This document shows positions 22,342 through 30,708 of a stretch of 35,596 nucleotides of DNA, piece by piece. The translations under genes were made by a program, and so were the position numbers. Source of the DNA: a virus. The stretch spans positions 1-35,596 of IMG/VR virus record IMGVR_UViG_3300034356_000337, one strand, 5' to 3'. A model generated the notes under the pieces. It was not told the DNA's origin, ran no database searches, and saw only the letters and a list, made by a program, of their open reading frames with translations. Each line of letters starts with the position of its first letter. Position 1 is the first letter of the stretch.

Positions 22342-24485
22342 TGGCATTCCAGAGACTGCAGTTCAGACCGGGAGTCGTCCGAGATCAGACCAATTACACT
22401 GGTGAAGGCGGCTGGTGGGATGGTGACAAGGTACGTTTCTTCTCAGGCTATCCACAGAAGCTAGGCGGGTGGAGAAAATATACCACCACCACTATGTTAG
22501 GCACATGCCGTCAGATGTGGGGCTGGATCACTACCTTCTCTGACAACATGCTTGGTCTTGGGACCAATCAAAAGGTCTATATTGAGGTAGGTGGCAATTT
22601 CAGCGACATCACCCCTTATTCCGATATTTCTGTTGCAGGCGCTCCAACCTTTGTAGCTACCGCAGGTTCTTCTACCCTTACTATTAATGATGCAACCGAT
22701 GCTGCTGTTACTGGAAACTATGTAACCTTCACTGGAGCATTGGGTCTGGGTGGGAACATGACCGCTGCAGTTCTTAATCAGAACTATCTGATAGACAACG
22801 CTGTCAGCGGAACTCAATATACCATTACAGCTAAAGACCCGAACACGGGTCTGCCTGTTATTGCAACCTCTGTAGACGCATCAACTAACGTCTTTACCGC
22901 CAATGTATCAGACGTTATTACATTCACTACATACACGCCGGTTCTTAATAATGTTCTGTATGTAAGCACAACCTCTGCCCTGCCAAATCCTCTGGTCATT
23001 AACACAAAGTATTATGTGATAACTCCGGTTGGCTTAACCTGCGAACTCTCTTTAACTCTTGGTGGTGCGGCTATAAACATCACCACAACAGGCGCAGGCA
23101 CTCAATCAGCCCAAGGAGCCGCTACCGTTGCCGGTTATGAGATAACTCCGGGTGATGCTATTGGGGTATATGGTTACGGATGGGGTGCAGGAGCATGGGG
23201 TCGGGGGGGGGGGGGTTCGGGATCTATAGTGCCAGTTCTGACCCAACAGAGAGATTGGTGGTTTGATAACTTCAACAATGACTTAGTTATGAATATCCGC
23301 AATGGACCAATTTATTATTGGTCTAGAGGAGCTACTCCAGATCCAACGGACTCATTAGCCACCCATGCTATAAGTCTTCAGGATGTGGCAACAGACGATG
23401 GTTTTGATCCAAGCCTAGTTCCTGTGGCTGCAATGCAGATTCTCATATCGCAGAATGATAAACATCTGATATCTTTTGGGTCGATTCCTTACGGCTCAAC
23501 AAGCCCAGATGATCTAGATCCATTGCTGATTAGATGGGCGAACCAAAATGAGCCATCTAACTGGCTTGTTAGTGCGTCAACATCAGCCGGATTCTTGCGT
23601 GTATCTAGAGGATCTAGAATCATAAGGGCAGTGGCAACAAGGCAGGAAATCTTGGTCTTTACCGACACCCATCTGTATACCCTTCAGTTCACAGGAACAA
23701 CAGACGTATTCTCCTTGCAGGAATATGCAGACAATATATCAATACTTAGCGGCAGAGCCGTAACTACAGTTAACAACATTACCTACTGGATGGGTAGAGA
23801 TAAGTTCTATTCTTACTCTGGTCGGGTAGATACATTGCCAACGACATTAAGAAACTATGTCTTTAATGACATGAACTTTAATCAAGCCGAGCAAATTATC
23901 TCAGGAACTAACGAAGGCTTTAATGAAGTCTGGTGGATGTATCCAAGTTTAAACAGCCAGACAAACGACAAGTATGTTATCTATAACCATCTTGAGAAGG
24001 TCTGGTACTACGGAAACATAGAGAGAACGGCTTGGCTGGACTCTCCTTTGAGAGATCATCCGCAGTCTGTTAATACAGACCTTGATACTCAGATTGGGAC
24101 TCTACTAAACCAAGAGGATGGCATAGACGATGATGGACTCGCTATGGAGTCCTATATCCAGTCGAATGACTTTGATATCAATGAAGGGGATAAATTTACC
24201 CTTATCAAGCGGATCATTCCTGATGTCTCATTTGATAACTCAACCGCAGCGGCTCCTGAAGCAACCTTCACAATGAAGTCTAGGAACTTTCCGGGATCAT
24301 CATTTGCTAGTGATGTAGATGACTCAGCCAGTATCATTTCTACAACAGTAGATACATTTACGGAACAGATCTTTATTAGAGCTAGGGCTAGACAGTTAGC
24401 TCTAAAGATTAGCTCTGATGGATTGGGAACGCAGTGGGCATTGGGTACGCCAAGGCTTGATGGCAGGACAGACGGAGAACGCTAA
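22341..24485 (+). CDS. large tail hub/nozzle-like structural protein
   Basis: The 714-residue product begins FQRLQFRPGVVRDQTNYTGE then GGWWDGDKVRFFSGYPQKLG, an opening conserved in a large structural protein of related podoviruses. It is beta-rich throughout, with RRxx-type blocks such as FGSIPYGSTSPDDLDPLLIR, FLRVSRGSRIIRAVATRQEI and WMGRDKFYSYSGRVDTLPTT. These suggest a beta-propeller-like tail nozzle or hub, as in P22 gp10/T7 gp12. Residues ~90-265 look like inserted Ig/fibre-like modules (YEITPGDAIGVYGYGWGAGA follows them). It contains a 13-G run. TAATG at both ends. Confidence 0.72.
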   Translation: MAFQRLQFRPGVVRDQTNYTGEGGWWDGDKVRFFSGYPQKLGGWRKYTTTTMLGTCRQMWGWITTFSDNMLGLGTNQKVYIEVGGNFSDITPYSDISVAGAPTFVATAGSSTLTINDATDAAVTGNYVTFTGALGLGGNMTAAVLNQNYLIDNAVSGTQYTITAKDPNTGLPVIATSVDASTNVFTANVSDVITFTTYTPVLNNVLYVSTTSALPNPLVINTKYYVITPVGLTCELSLTLGGAAINITTTGAGTQSAQGAATVAGYEITPGDAIGVYGYGWGAGAWGRGGGGSGSIVPVLTQQRDWWFDNFNNDLVMNIRNGPIYYWSRGATPDPTDSLATHAISLQDVATDDGFDPSLVPVAAMQILISQNDKHLISFGSIPYGSTSPDDLDPLLIRWANQNEPSNWLVSASTSAGFLRVSRGSRIIRAVATRQEILVFTDTHLYTLQFTGTTDVFSLQEYADNISILSGRAVTTVNNITYWMGRDKFYSYSGRVDTLPTTLRNYVFNDMNFNQAEQIISGTNEGFNEVWWMYPSLNSQTNDKYVIYNHLEKVWYYGNIERTAWLDSPLRDHPQSVNTDLDTQIGTLLNQEDGIDDDGLAMESYIQSNDFDINEGDKFTLIKRIIPDVSFDNSTAAAPEATFTMKSRNFPGSSFASDVDDSASIISTTVDTFTEQIFIRARARQLALKISSDGLGTQWALGTPRLDGRTDGER
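23203..23215 (+). repeat. 13-base G homopolymer in a structural gene
   Basis: Thirteen consecutive G bases code for the Gly run of GRGGGGSGS. The reading frame of the 714-residue gene is intact only with this exact length modulo three. It lies between two conserved blocks (YGYGWGAGAWG and LTQQRDWWFD). Confidence 0.95.
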
Positions 24486-25459
24486 TGGCAATGGTGTCAT
24501 TCAGAGCGTCTCCTCTACCTAACCCTAAGCCAGAATATGACAGGGAGTACATGCTTCAGCTCATTCGAGTGATTGAGCTGTACTTCAATAAACTAGACTC
24601 TAATGCCCCTCTCTTCAATCAGTCTTACAGGGGTGACTTCTTCTATGGCGGAGAGTTCATAGGGGATCAGTTTACCGGCGGCGCTTTTGACGGCACTACG
24701 TTTACTGGGGATCACTTTGTAGGCGGAGACTTTACCGGGTCGGGGGTAGGTATAACTCTGCCCTATGGATCGTTCTACGATACAACCAATCAAGCTGGTG
24801 GAAGCGTAACCACTGAATACCCGATGCGCCTTGCAGCTACAGACATATCTAGCGGGGTATCGGTTGGCTCTAGATCTGCTGCCTTCACAGGCTCAATAGC
24901 TCTTACCGTTCTAACTGTAGCCTCTGGGTTAACAGGGCTTGTCTTTCCGGGCATGTTAATAGCAGGAACCACGGTTACCGCTAACACCTACGTTGTTGAC
25001 CAGCTAACAGGTACAAGCGGTGGCGTAGGGACGTATACCGTCTCTGTGTCTCAAACAGTGACCTCAAGAGCCTTAACTGGCGCTATGGCAACTAAGCTCA
25101 CTGTGACCAATGCAGGGATATATAACTTACAGTTCAGCGCTCAGTTTATTAATACTGACACTGCGGCTCATAACATTGATGTTTGGTTTAGAAAGAACGC
25201 AACTACCCCTACTGGAGCAGGTATAGCTAATAGCAATAGCGCCTTTACAATCCACAGAGAGTCTGGCGGGATAGATGGACGACTCATTGCGGGACTAAAC
25301 TACATGATCCAATTAGCTGCTGCTGATTTCTTGGAGATCATGTGGCATGGAGATGATTTAGGAATAAGTATTGCAACTATAGCCGCTGGGTCTACCCCTA
25401 CCACTCCACAGTCTCCCGGAGTCATAGCTACGTTGCAGTTTGTATCAGCAATACCTTGA
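24485..25459 (+). CDS. tail protein with pentapeptide-repeat helix and inserted module
   Basis: The 324-residue product has four parts. An N-terminal helical domain (EYDREYMLQLIRVIELYFNK) comes first. Residues 50-84 are seven perfect G-x-x-F-x pentapeptides (GDFFY GGEFI GDQFT and so on). Residues ~129-200 are a Gly/Thr-rich module (GMLIAGTTVTANTYVVDQLT, GGVGTYTVSVSQTVTSR) found as a mobile insert in many phage fibres. A C-terminal C1q/TNF-like beta domain follows (ATKLTVTNAGIYNLQFSAQF...NIDVWFRKNATT). Probably a tail fibre or spike; the stacked F-containing pentapeptides suggest a right-handed beta-helix connector. Confidence 0.75.
   Translation: MAMVSFRASPLPNPKPEYDREYMLQLIRVIELYFNKLDSNAPLFNQSYRGDFFYGGEFIGDQFTGGAFDGTTFTGDHFVGGDFTGSGVGITLPYGSFYDTTNQAGGSVTTEYPMRLAATDISSGVSVGSRSAAFTGSIALTVLTVASGLTGLVFPGMLIAGTTVTANTYVVDQLTGTSGGVGTYTVSVSQTVTSRALTGAMATKLTVTNAGIYNLQFSAQFINTDTAAHNIDVWFRKNATTPTGAGIANSNSAFTIHRESGGIDGRLIAGLNYMIQLAAADFLEIMWHGDDLGISIATIAAGSTPTTPQSPGVIATLQFVSAIP
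24632..24736 (+). repeat. seven tandem pentapeptide units
   Basis: Seven consecutive 15-base units coding G-x-x-F-x with Phe at the fixed fourth position. This fits the pentapeptide-repeat (RfrA/PF00805-type) five-residue period, which stacks into a square beta-helix. Confidence 0.8.
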
Positions 25460-25489
25460 CGTTTAAATGCAGGCGAGGATAATGTAACT

Positions 25490-25969
25490 ATGCAGCTAAT
25501 AGACCCCCAGACTACATCGAGCGAAATGGTAGAATTTACTGCCACTATGAGCGCGATGAGCGGAGACATGATCGAAAAGCTGTTTGTCATTGAAGCCGCA
25601 TTAAAGCAGATGCCGCAAGTTGAAGCCCCATTACGCCATTGCTTCGGTAATAAAGTCTACGTCCGTGAAATGACAGCGCCAAAAGGCTCTATCATCATTG
25701 GCAAGATGCATAAATTCAAGCAGGTAAATATTGTCGTCAAGGGTGACATTTCAGTATTGACTGAGGACGGCTGGAAGCGTCTGAAATCAGGTGATATGTT
25801 TGAGTCACCGGCTGGCATCAAACGCGCTGGGTTCACGCATGAAGATACTGTATGGACAACAATTTGCGGGACGGAAGAAACTGAAGTTGAAAAAGCTGAG
25901 GATGAATTGACTATTGGCAGTTACCAAGAATTTTTACAGTATAAAGGAAACCCATTATGTCTTTCATAG
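25490..25969 (+). CDS. cupin-like protein
   Basis: AGGCGAGG lies upstream. The 159-residue product has a helical N-terminus (EFTATMSAMSGDMIEKLFVI) followed by a cupin-like barrel: VYVREMTAPKGSIIIGKMHK, NIVVKGDISVLTEDGWKRLK, SGDMFESPAGIKRAGFTHED, TVWTTICGTEE. The G-x-I-x-V, G-D-x-F and P-A-G-x-K-R-A turns are those of small cupins, and metal ligands could be the histidines in KMHKF and FTHED. The end (ELTIGSYQEFL) is conserved in phage relatives I recall. The function is unknown. It overlaps the next gene by 13 bases. Confidence 0.72.
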   Translation: MQLIDPQTTSSEMVEFTATMSAMSGDMIEKLFVIEAALKQMPQVEAPLRHCFGNKVYVREMTAPKGSIIIGKMHKFKQVNIVVKGDISVLTEDGWKRLKSGDMFESPAGIKRAGFTHEDTVWTTICGTEETEVEKAEDELTIGSYQEFLQYKGNPLCLS

Positions 25970-27375
25970 CAGCAGCAGCGGCAGCGGGGACAACCGTAGC
26001 AGCAATGCAGGCGGCAGCGATAGCGGGAGCAGCGGCTGCACAAGTAGCAGCAGCAGCAACAGCGGCAGCAACAGCGGCAGCAGCAACAGCAGCAGGAGCA
26101 ACAGCGATAGCAGTGCCAACATTAGCAACAACCCTGCCAGCAGCTTTTGGTGCTGCTGGATCATCTTTGGGAGCTACCGGCACAGGGCTAACGGTTGGAA
26201 GCGGTCTTGGTGCTACCGGAGTAGGTGGCGCTGGTCTTGGGACCACAGGTCTAACTGTCGGAAGTGGCTTGGGCGCATCAGGGGGCGCTGGTCTTGGTGG
26301 CTTAGGCGCATCAGCGGGCGCTGGTGGCTTGGGTACATTGGGAACTATGGCTCTTCCAGCCGCAGGTGGAATAGGTGGGACTTTAGCAACAACAGCCGCC
26401 CCATTAGTTGCAGAGCAGAGTCTCAAGCAGGCAACAAAGGAAGGGGTTAAAACAGCAGGCAAAGAAGGGGTTGAAGGGGCATCTAAAGAAGGTCTTGCTA
26501 AAGGAAAGCAACAGATCCTTCTCCAAGCAGAGACACCAGCCGCACAGCCAAACCTTTTTTCTGTAGCAGAGCCAAAGCCTATACCTAGAAGCATTTCTCC
26601 TGAAGCTAGCCCAATGAACCGTGGCACATCCATCTCTACTGATGCGGTCAAGACTCCAGTTTCAAAATCAAACAACGCCTATACATCTAATGTTGTTCCC
26701 GAATCAAGCCCATTTAATGTTGTCGGAAGCGCGCCAAACCCTGCCAAGGCGCCTTTAAACCCATCCGTTACAAACCTTTCTCGTCCCGTTAATGAGGCGG
26801 GAACTGATCTTATGATGAAGTCTATTGCAGACTCCACCGCACACAGAACACCTTTGCAAAAGGCTGGTGATTATGTAATGGATAACAAAATGGATCTTGC
26901 TCTAGGTGGTCTAGGTCTGGCGCAGATGATGCCTCCAAGTAGCGGGAGCGGGGTGAATCCAATCTCAGAAACAATGATTCGCCCCTACACCTATTCCGAA
27001 GAAGATACCTCTGAACAAGAAGCAGATCCAAGCGGTAGAGAGAAGATCAGATACTCAAGCAGTTATGCTGCAGGAACTCCATACAAAGCGGCTCAAGGAG
27101 GTCTACTAAGCCTACATAGAGGCGGTAACTTCCTGAGTGGTCGCGGAGATGGGATGAGTGACGACATACCTGCTATGATAGGAACCAAGCAGCCAGCTAG
27201 GTTGGCTGATGGAGAGTTTGTTATACCAGCAGACGTTGTCTCCCACATAGGGAACGGATCAAGCAAGGCAGGGGCAGAAAAGCTCTACGCAATGATGGAC
27301 AAGATTAGACAAGAAAGAACTGGACGCAAGAGGCAGTCTCCTCAAATCAAAGCAGAAAAGTATCTGCCTAGATGA
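25957..27375 (+). CDS. internal virion/ejection-type protein with alanine-rich N-terminus
   Basis: AAAGGAAA precedes the ATG. The 472-residue product has an N-terminus of about 70 residues almost entirely Ala/Thr/Gly/Val with no charges, a Gly-Leu-Thr-rich repeat segment (GSGLGATGVGGAGLG type), a charged middle, and a conserved end: GLLSLHRGGNFLSGRGDGMS, DDIPAMIGTKQPARLADGEF, VIPADVVSHIGNGSSKAGAE, KLYAMMDKIRQERTGRKRQS. The C-terminal block is well known from structural proteins of environmental podoviruses. The hydrophobic N-terminus could enter membranes during DNA ejection. It overlaps the GNAT-like gene by 4 bases. Confidence 0.75.
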   Translation: MSFIAAAAAAGTTVAAMQAAAIAGAAAAQVAAAATAAATAAAATAAGATAIAVPTLATTLPAAFGAAGSSLGATGTGLTVGSGLGATGVGGAGLGTTGLTVGSGLGASGGAGLGGLGASAGAGGLGTLGTMALPAAGGIGGTLATTAAPLVAEQSLKQATKEGVKTAGKEGVEGASKEGLAKGKQQILLQAETPAAQPNLFSVAEPKPIPRSISPEASPMNRGTSISTDAVKTPVSKSNNAYTSNVVPESSPFNVVGSAPNPAKAPLNPSVTNLSRPVNEAGTDLMMKSIADSTAHRTPLQKAGDYVMDNKMDLALGGLGLAQMMPPSSGSGVNPISETMIRPYTYSEEDTSEQEADPSGREKIRYSSSYAAGTPYKAAQGGLLSLHRGGNFLSGRGDGMSDDIPAMIGTKQPARLADGEFVIPADVVSHIGNGSSKAGAEKLYAMMDKIRQERTGRKRQSPQIKAEKYLPR

Positions 27376-27794
27376 TGGATCTGTCATTAGTACCACCGGG
27401 AATGGTTTGCTCCATCCTCCCGCAGATTCTACCGTATCTGAAGGTATCAGAAGAATGGACGATGGGGAGAGCGACCGCTGACGATATACTGTCATTCATC
27501 CTCTCTCGTCAAATGCAACTGTGGGTAGTTATGGATGACCAGAATATATACGGTCACTTGATAACTGAGGTTAAGCAGTATCATCAATGTAAGATGTTTG
27601 CTATTCAGTACTGTGCGATGGAACCACATGTAATGGAGCAGGTGTCTGACAGGATGCAGGAGTTGGCAGAGGGCTATGCAAAGGCTGCAGGATGTGCAGG
27701 GATAGAATTCACTGGCAGACCGGGATGGTCAAGAGCAATAAAGAAGTATGGATACGAAGTACAAAGCATCTCGTTCCAACGATTCTTTAAATAG
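27372..27794 (+). CDS. GNAT-like internal virion protein
   Basis: ATGA overlap with the previous gene. The 140-residue product has the strand-helix order of a small GNAT fold: DDILSFILSRQMQLWVVMDD, YGHLITEVKQYHQCKMFAIQ, YCAMEPHVMEQVSDRMQELA then EGYAKAAGCAGIEFTGRPGW and a C-terminal KKYGYEVQSISFQRFFK. T7 gp13 (internal virion protein A) is a known GNAT-like assembly factor, and this gene sits among internal virion genes. The acetyl-CoA P-loop (R/QxxGxG/A) is not evident, so it may lack enzyme activity. Confidence 0.75.
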   Translation: MMDLSLVPPGMVCSILPQILPYLKVSEEWTMGRATADDILSFILSRQMQLWVVMDDQNIYGHLITEVKQYHQCKMFAIQYCAMEPHVMEQVSDRMQELAEGYAKAAGCAGIEFTGRPGWSRAIKKYGYEVQSISFQRFFK

Positions 27795-27802
27795 GTGACA
27801 GC

Positions 27803-29110
27803 ATGATATACAACCATTTCTCAATGCTCCCAGAGGGAGCGTTTAAACCAAGATGCGGCAGGCTGGGGATGACCCTAGAAGGCGGAGGCTCTCCAAGCCC
27901 TCCTCCTCCAATGCCTACCCAGACATCTCAGGTATCCGTACCAGAATACGCCAAGCCATACATGGAAGCGATGCTGGGGCAGGCAGGCGCTATAACTGGC
28001 GTTAATCCAGAAGGCTCTCCGGGAGCCGCATATCAGGCATACAAGGGAGATCGTCTTGCTCTAGCCACTCCAGAGCAAATGGCTGCTAGAGGGTCTGCGG
28101 CAGCAATGACTCCTTCTGCTAACTTTGGCACAGCAACAGATATGGCTACAGCAGGCGGGGTAGCGGGGCTGGGCGCTGGTAACTATGCCCCTTCAGGGTT
28201 TGGGACTAACTACGCAACAAGGTCTTATTCGCCTACAGCGTTTAACGCAGCTACAGTCACCCCTGAGAGAGCAACATCCGCTACCTTTGGCGCGGATCAA
28301 GTAGCACAGTACACCTCTCCTTACATGCAGGCGGTTGTAGATCAGCAGAAAATTATGGCAATGCGGGATGCACAGATTGTTCAGAAGAATGCAAACCTAG
28401 CCGCTGCTGGTCAAGGTACGTTCGGTGGAGCCAGACAGCTTATTGGTCAGACAGAAAGAGAAAGGGCGTTAGGCTCTCAGTTAGGCGGTATACAGGCTCA
28501 AGGTCTGCAGTCTGCATATGAGAACGCACAGGCTCAGTTTGAACGCGACCAAGGTCGTGCTATGACAGCACAAGGGCAGAACCTTCAGTATGGCACTCAG
28601 GCTCAACTAGCTAATCAAGCAGCAATGATGGATGCTCAGAAAGCCGCAGAAGCCTCTAGACAGTATGGCTCAACCTTTGGTGAGTCATCAGCAGCTAGAG
28701 ACGCTCAGTTGTCTATGGACGCTCAAAAGGCAGCAGAGCAGTCTAGGCAGTTCGGGACAACCGCTGGTCTGCAAGGATCTAACCAAGCCATCACCGCAGC
28801 TACAAGTCTTGGTAACTTAGGCGCTCAGAAGCAGACAGCCGGTATTGACCTAGCTAAAGCACAAGAAGCCTTTGGTGCAATGGATCAGCAGCAACAGCAA
28901 CAAGCTCTTGAGATTGCTTATCAGAACTATATAGAGCAAAAGGCGTACCCGTACAAACAGCTCGGGTTCATGTCGGATCTATTGCGTGGGAGTGCAAATC
29001 TTGCTGCTACAGGCGGCAAGACAATATATGAAGCTCAACCAAGTCTAGCCCAGCAGATGAGCGGGGCTGGTCTATTAGCCGCTGGTCTTGCTAGAGAAGG
29101 AATGAAATAA
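27803..29110 (+). CDS. internal virion/ejection protein, Ala/Gln-rich helical
   Basis: The 435-residue product has a proline-rich N-terminus (GGGSPSPPPPMPTQTSQVSV), then a long helical region rich in Ala, Gln and Gly with repeated AQMDAQKAAE-type units (AAMMDAQKAAEASRQYGSTF and SMDAQKAAEQSRQFGTTAG). It ends QALEIAYQNYIEQKAYPYKQ and LGFMSDLLRG. The QQALEIAYQNYxxQKxYPY ending is familiar from internal virion or tail proteins of short-tailed phages. The helical repeats suggest a channel-forming ejection protein (T7 gp14-like in role). TAATG junction with the next gene. Confidence 0.72.
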   Translation: MIYNHFSMLPEGAFKPRCGRLGMTLEGGGSPSPPPPMPTQTSQVSVPEYAKPYMEAMLGQAGAITGVNPEGSPGAAYQAYKGDRLALATPEQMAARGSAAAMTPSANFGTATDMATAGGVAGLGAGNYAPSGFGTNYATRSYSPTAFNAATVTPERATSATFGADQVAQYTSPYMQAVVDQQKIMAMRDAQIVQKNANLAAAGQGTFGGARQLIGQTERERALGSQLGGIQAQGLQSAYENAQAQFERDQGRAMTAQGQNLQYGTQAQLANQAAMMDAQKAAEASRQYGSTFGESSAARDAQLSMDAQKAAEQSRQFGTTAGLQGSNQAITAATSLGNLGAQKQTAGIDLAKAQEAFGAMDQQQQQQALEIAYQNYIEQKAYPYKQLGFMSDLLRGSANLAATGGKTIYEAQPSLAQQMSGAGLLAAGLAREGMK

Positions 29111-30708
29111 TGAATCTCATAGAGCTTTCAAACAACCTAAAGGACGTTCCTGATCATTACCTGATGAATGAGGTACAGCAGCCTACAGGCGCTTACCCAG
29201 CATATCTGGTCATCTCAGAGTTAACTAGACGCAAAGGAATGCGAGATAGGGCGCTGAAGAATGATCCTAAGTCTACCGTTGTAGAAGATCTGACTCAGCC
29301 TAATAGGGAACAGATGATGTCTGCTGTTGCTCAAATGCAACAGCCAGCACCACAACAACAGCCTCTGCCTCCTCAGATGCCTATGCCTCCGCAGATGCCT
29401 CCGCAGATACCTCAGATGCCTGCTGCTGGTCTGATGGCTACCCCACAGGCTAGTTCATTAGCCGCTACAGATGCAGTGGCTTCCCCCCGTAAGCGTATGG
29501 CTGGCGGTGGGTTAGTTGCATTCCAAGAGGGTGGTGATGTTAAGAGGTTTGCTGGAGAGGATGGGAGTTATGTGGCTGGCGATCCAAGCTATTATGACCC
29601 GTCTCCGCTTAGTTTCTTGACCAACAGTCGGGATCAAGCCATAGCCAATCTTGCTGCAGAAAAAAAGAAAAGAGAAGACCGTGAGGCTCAAGCTAGAAAA
29701 GATGCGCTTCTGGAAAGCGCACCGGGACAAGTGCCTTATCCTAAAGCAATTACTGAGCTGCCCCCTGCTAAAGATCGTTTAGCTGCTGCAGAGCAAAGCA
29801 TTCGGGATCAGAAGGCAGCCCTTGCAGCCCAGAAACAGACCCCACCAAGTACCAAGCCTGCCGCTCCTAAAGTTGCTCAAGCAGCGGTTGTGCCTGTGAG
29901 TCCGCAGCAGCAGATGGCATTTCCTGCCATCCCAACTGATGAGCAGCTTGCTGCCGCAGGTCAGAAGGCTATTGGAATGTTTGGTCAAAATGTTCCGCAA
30001 AGATTTAGCGAGACAGAGAAAGAGATTGGGAAGCGCACCCAGAATCTAAAAGACCGCAGGAAGTCTGCGCTGAACGAAGCCCTGATGATGGCTGGCATTG
30101 GAGTTCTAAAATCCAAGTCTCCGGGGCGCTATTTTGGCGAGGGAGCAGAAGAAGGTATGCTGGCTTACCGTCAGAACATGGCAAATGTTCGCGCTGGTGA
30201 GGACTCGATGACTGACGTTAGGCAGAACCTTGCTCATCAACAGCTCATGCAGGACCTAGCCCAACAACAGATCGGTCAGACAGCGCAACAACGTGCGCTA
30301 GAGATGTATAAATATGGGAATGAAGCTGCTTATCAACAAGGGCAGCTTGCAAACGTACAAGAGCAGGTAAGGCAGGCTGGGCAAAAGCTTCCTGCAGAAA
30401 TTTATGCTCTAGAACAAACAGGTAAATATCATGCTGGGTTAGGGGAATATTACAGATCTGGAGCTGGCGCTGGAGTTAGAGCTGCAGATATCGACCCAAG
30501 AGTATTGATTAAGGCTCAAGAGCAGGCGGCAATGGAATTAATTAGTCAAAAAAACAAGCCGGGGTATGCTGAGAAGTTGAGAGACTTAACCAATCAATAT
30601 ATTGCAAACATGAACCAGACTGGTATACCGGGGGTTCCGGGTCAGCAAGTCTCTAATCCACTTAGAGGGGTTGGTGGTCCGGGCGCTCAACTGGTACTAC
30701 CTCAATAA
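29110..30708 (+). CDS. internal virion structural protein, Gln/Pro-rich
   Basis: The 532-residue product begins LIELSNNLKDVPDHYLMNEV then QQPTGAYPAYLVISELTRRK, a conserved opening in this phage group. A Pro/Gln/Met-rich linker (PPQMPMPPQMPPQIPQMP) follows, then KRMAGGGLVAFQEGGDVKRF (a GG-rich element seen in many such proteins), a long helical Lys/Glu/Ala-rich region, NEALMMAGIGVLKSKSPGRY, and a Gln-rich helical C-terminal half. Its position between two internal virion genes and helical composition support an ejection-apparatus role. TAATG junctions on both sides. Confidence 0.72.
   Translation: MNLIELSNNLKDVPDHYLMNEVQQPTGAYPAYLVISELTRRKGMRDRALKNDPKSTVVEDLTQPNREQMMSAVAQMQQPAPQQQPLPPQMPMPPQMPPQIPQMPAAGLMATPQASSLAATDAVASPRKRMAGGGLVAFQEGGDVKRFAGEDGSYVAGDPSYYDPSPLSFLTNSRDQAIANLAAEKKKREDREAQARKDALLESAPGQVPYPKAITELPPAKDRLAAAEQSIRDQKAALAAQKQTPPSTKPAAPKVAQAAVVPVSPQQQMAFPAIPTDEQLAAAGQKAIGMFGQNVPQRFSETEKEIGKRTQNLKDRRKSALNEALMMAGIGVLKSKSPGRYFGEGAEEGMLAYRQNMANVRAGEDSMTDVRQNLAHQQLMQDLAQQQIGQTAQQRALEMYKYGNEAAYQQGQLANVQEQVRQAGQKLPAEIYALEQTGKYHAGLGEYYRSGAGAGVRAADIDPRVLIKAQEQAAMELISQKNKPGYAEKLRDLTNQYIANMNQTGIPGVPGQQVSNPLRGVGGPGAQLVLPQ

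Noticed and set aside
25914-26450. Ser/Asn/Arg-rich + strand frame overlapping the ejection protein
   Set aside because: It is a shifted reading of the same GCA-like repeats; no ribosome site and no protein-like composition.
25911-26675. Long open frame on the - strand (254 codons) rich in Ala and Pro
   Set aside because: It is the mirror of the GCN/GGN-rich + strand gene at 25957; composition alone keeps it open, and all neighbours are on the + strand.
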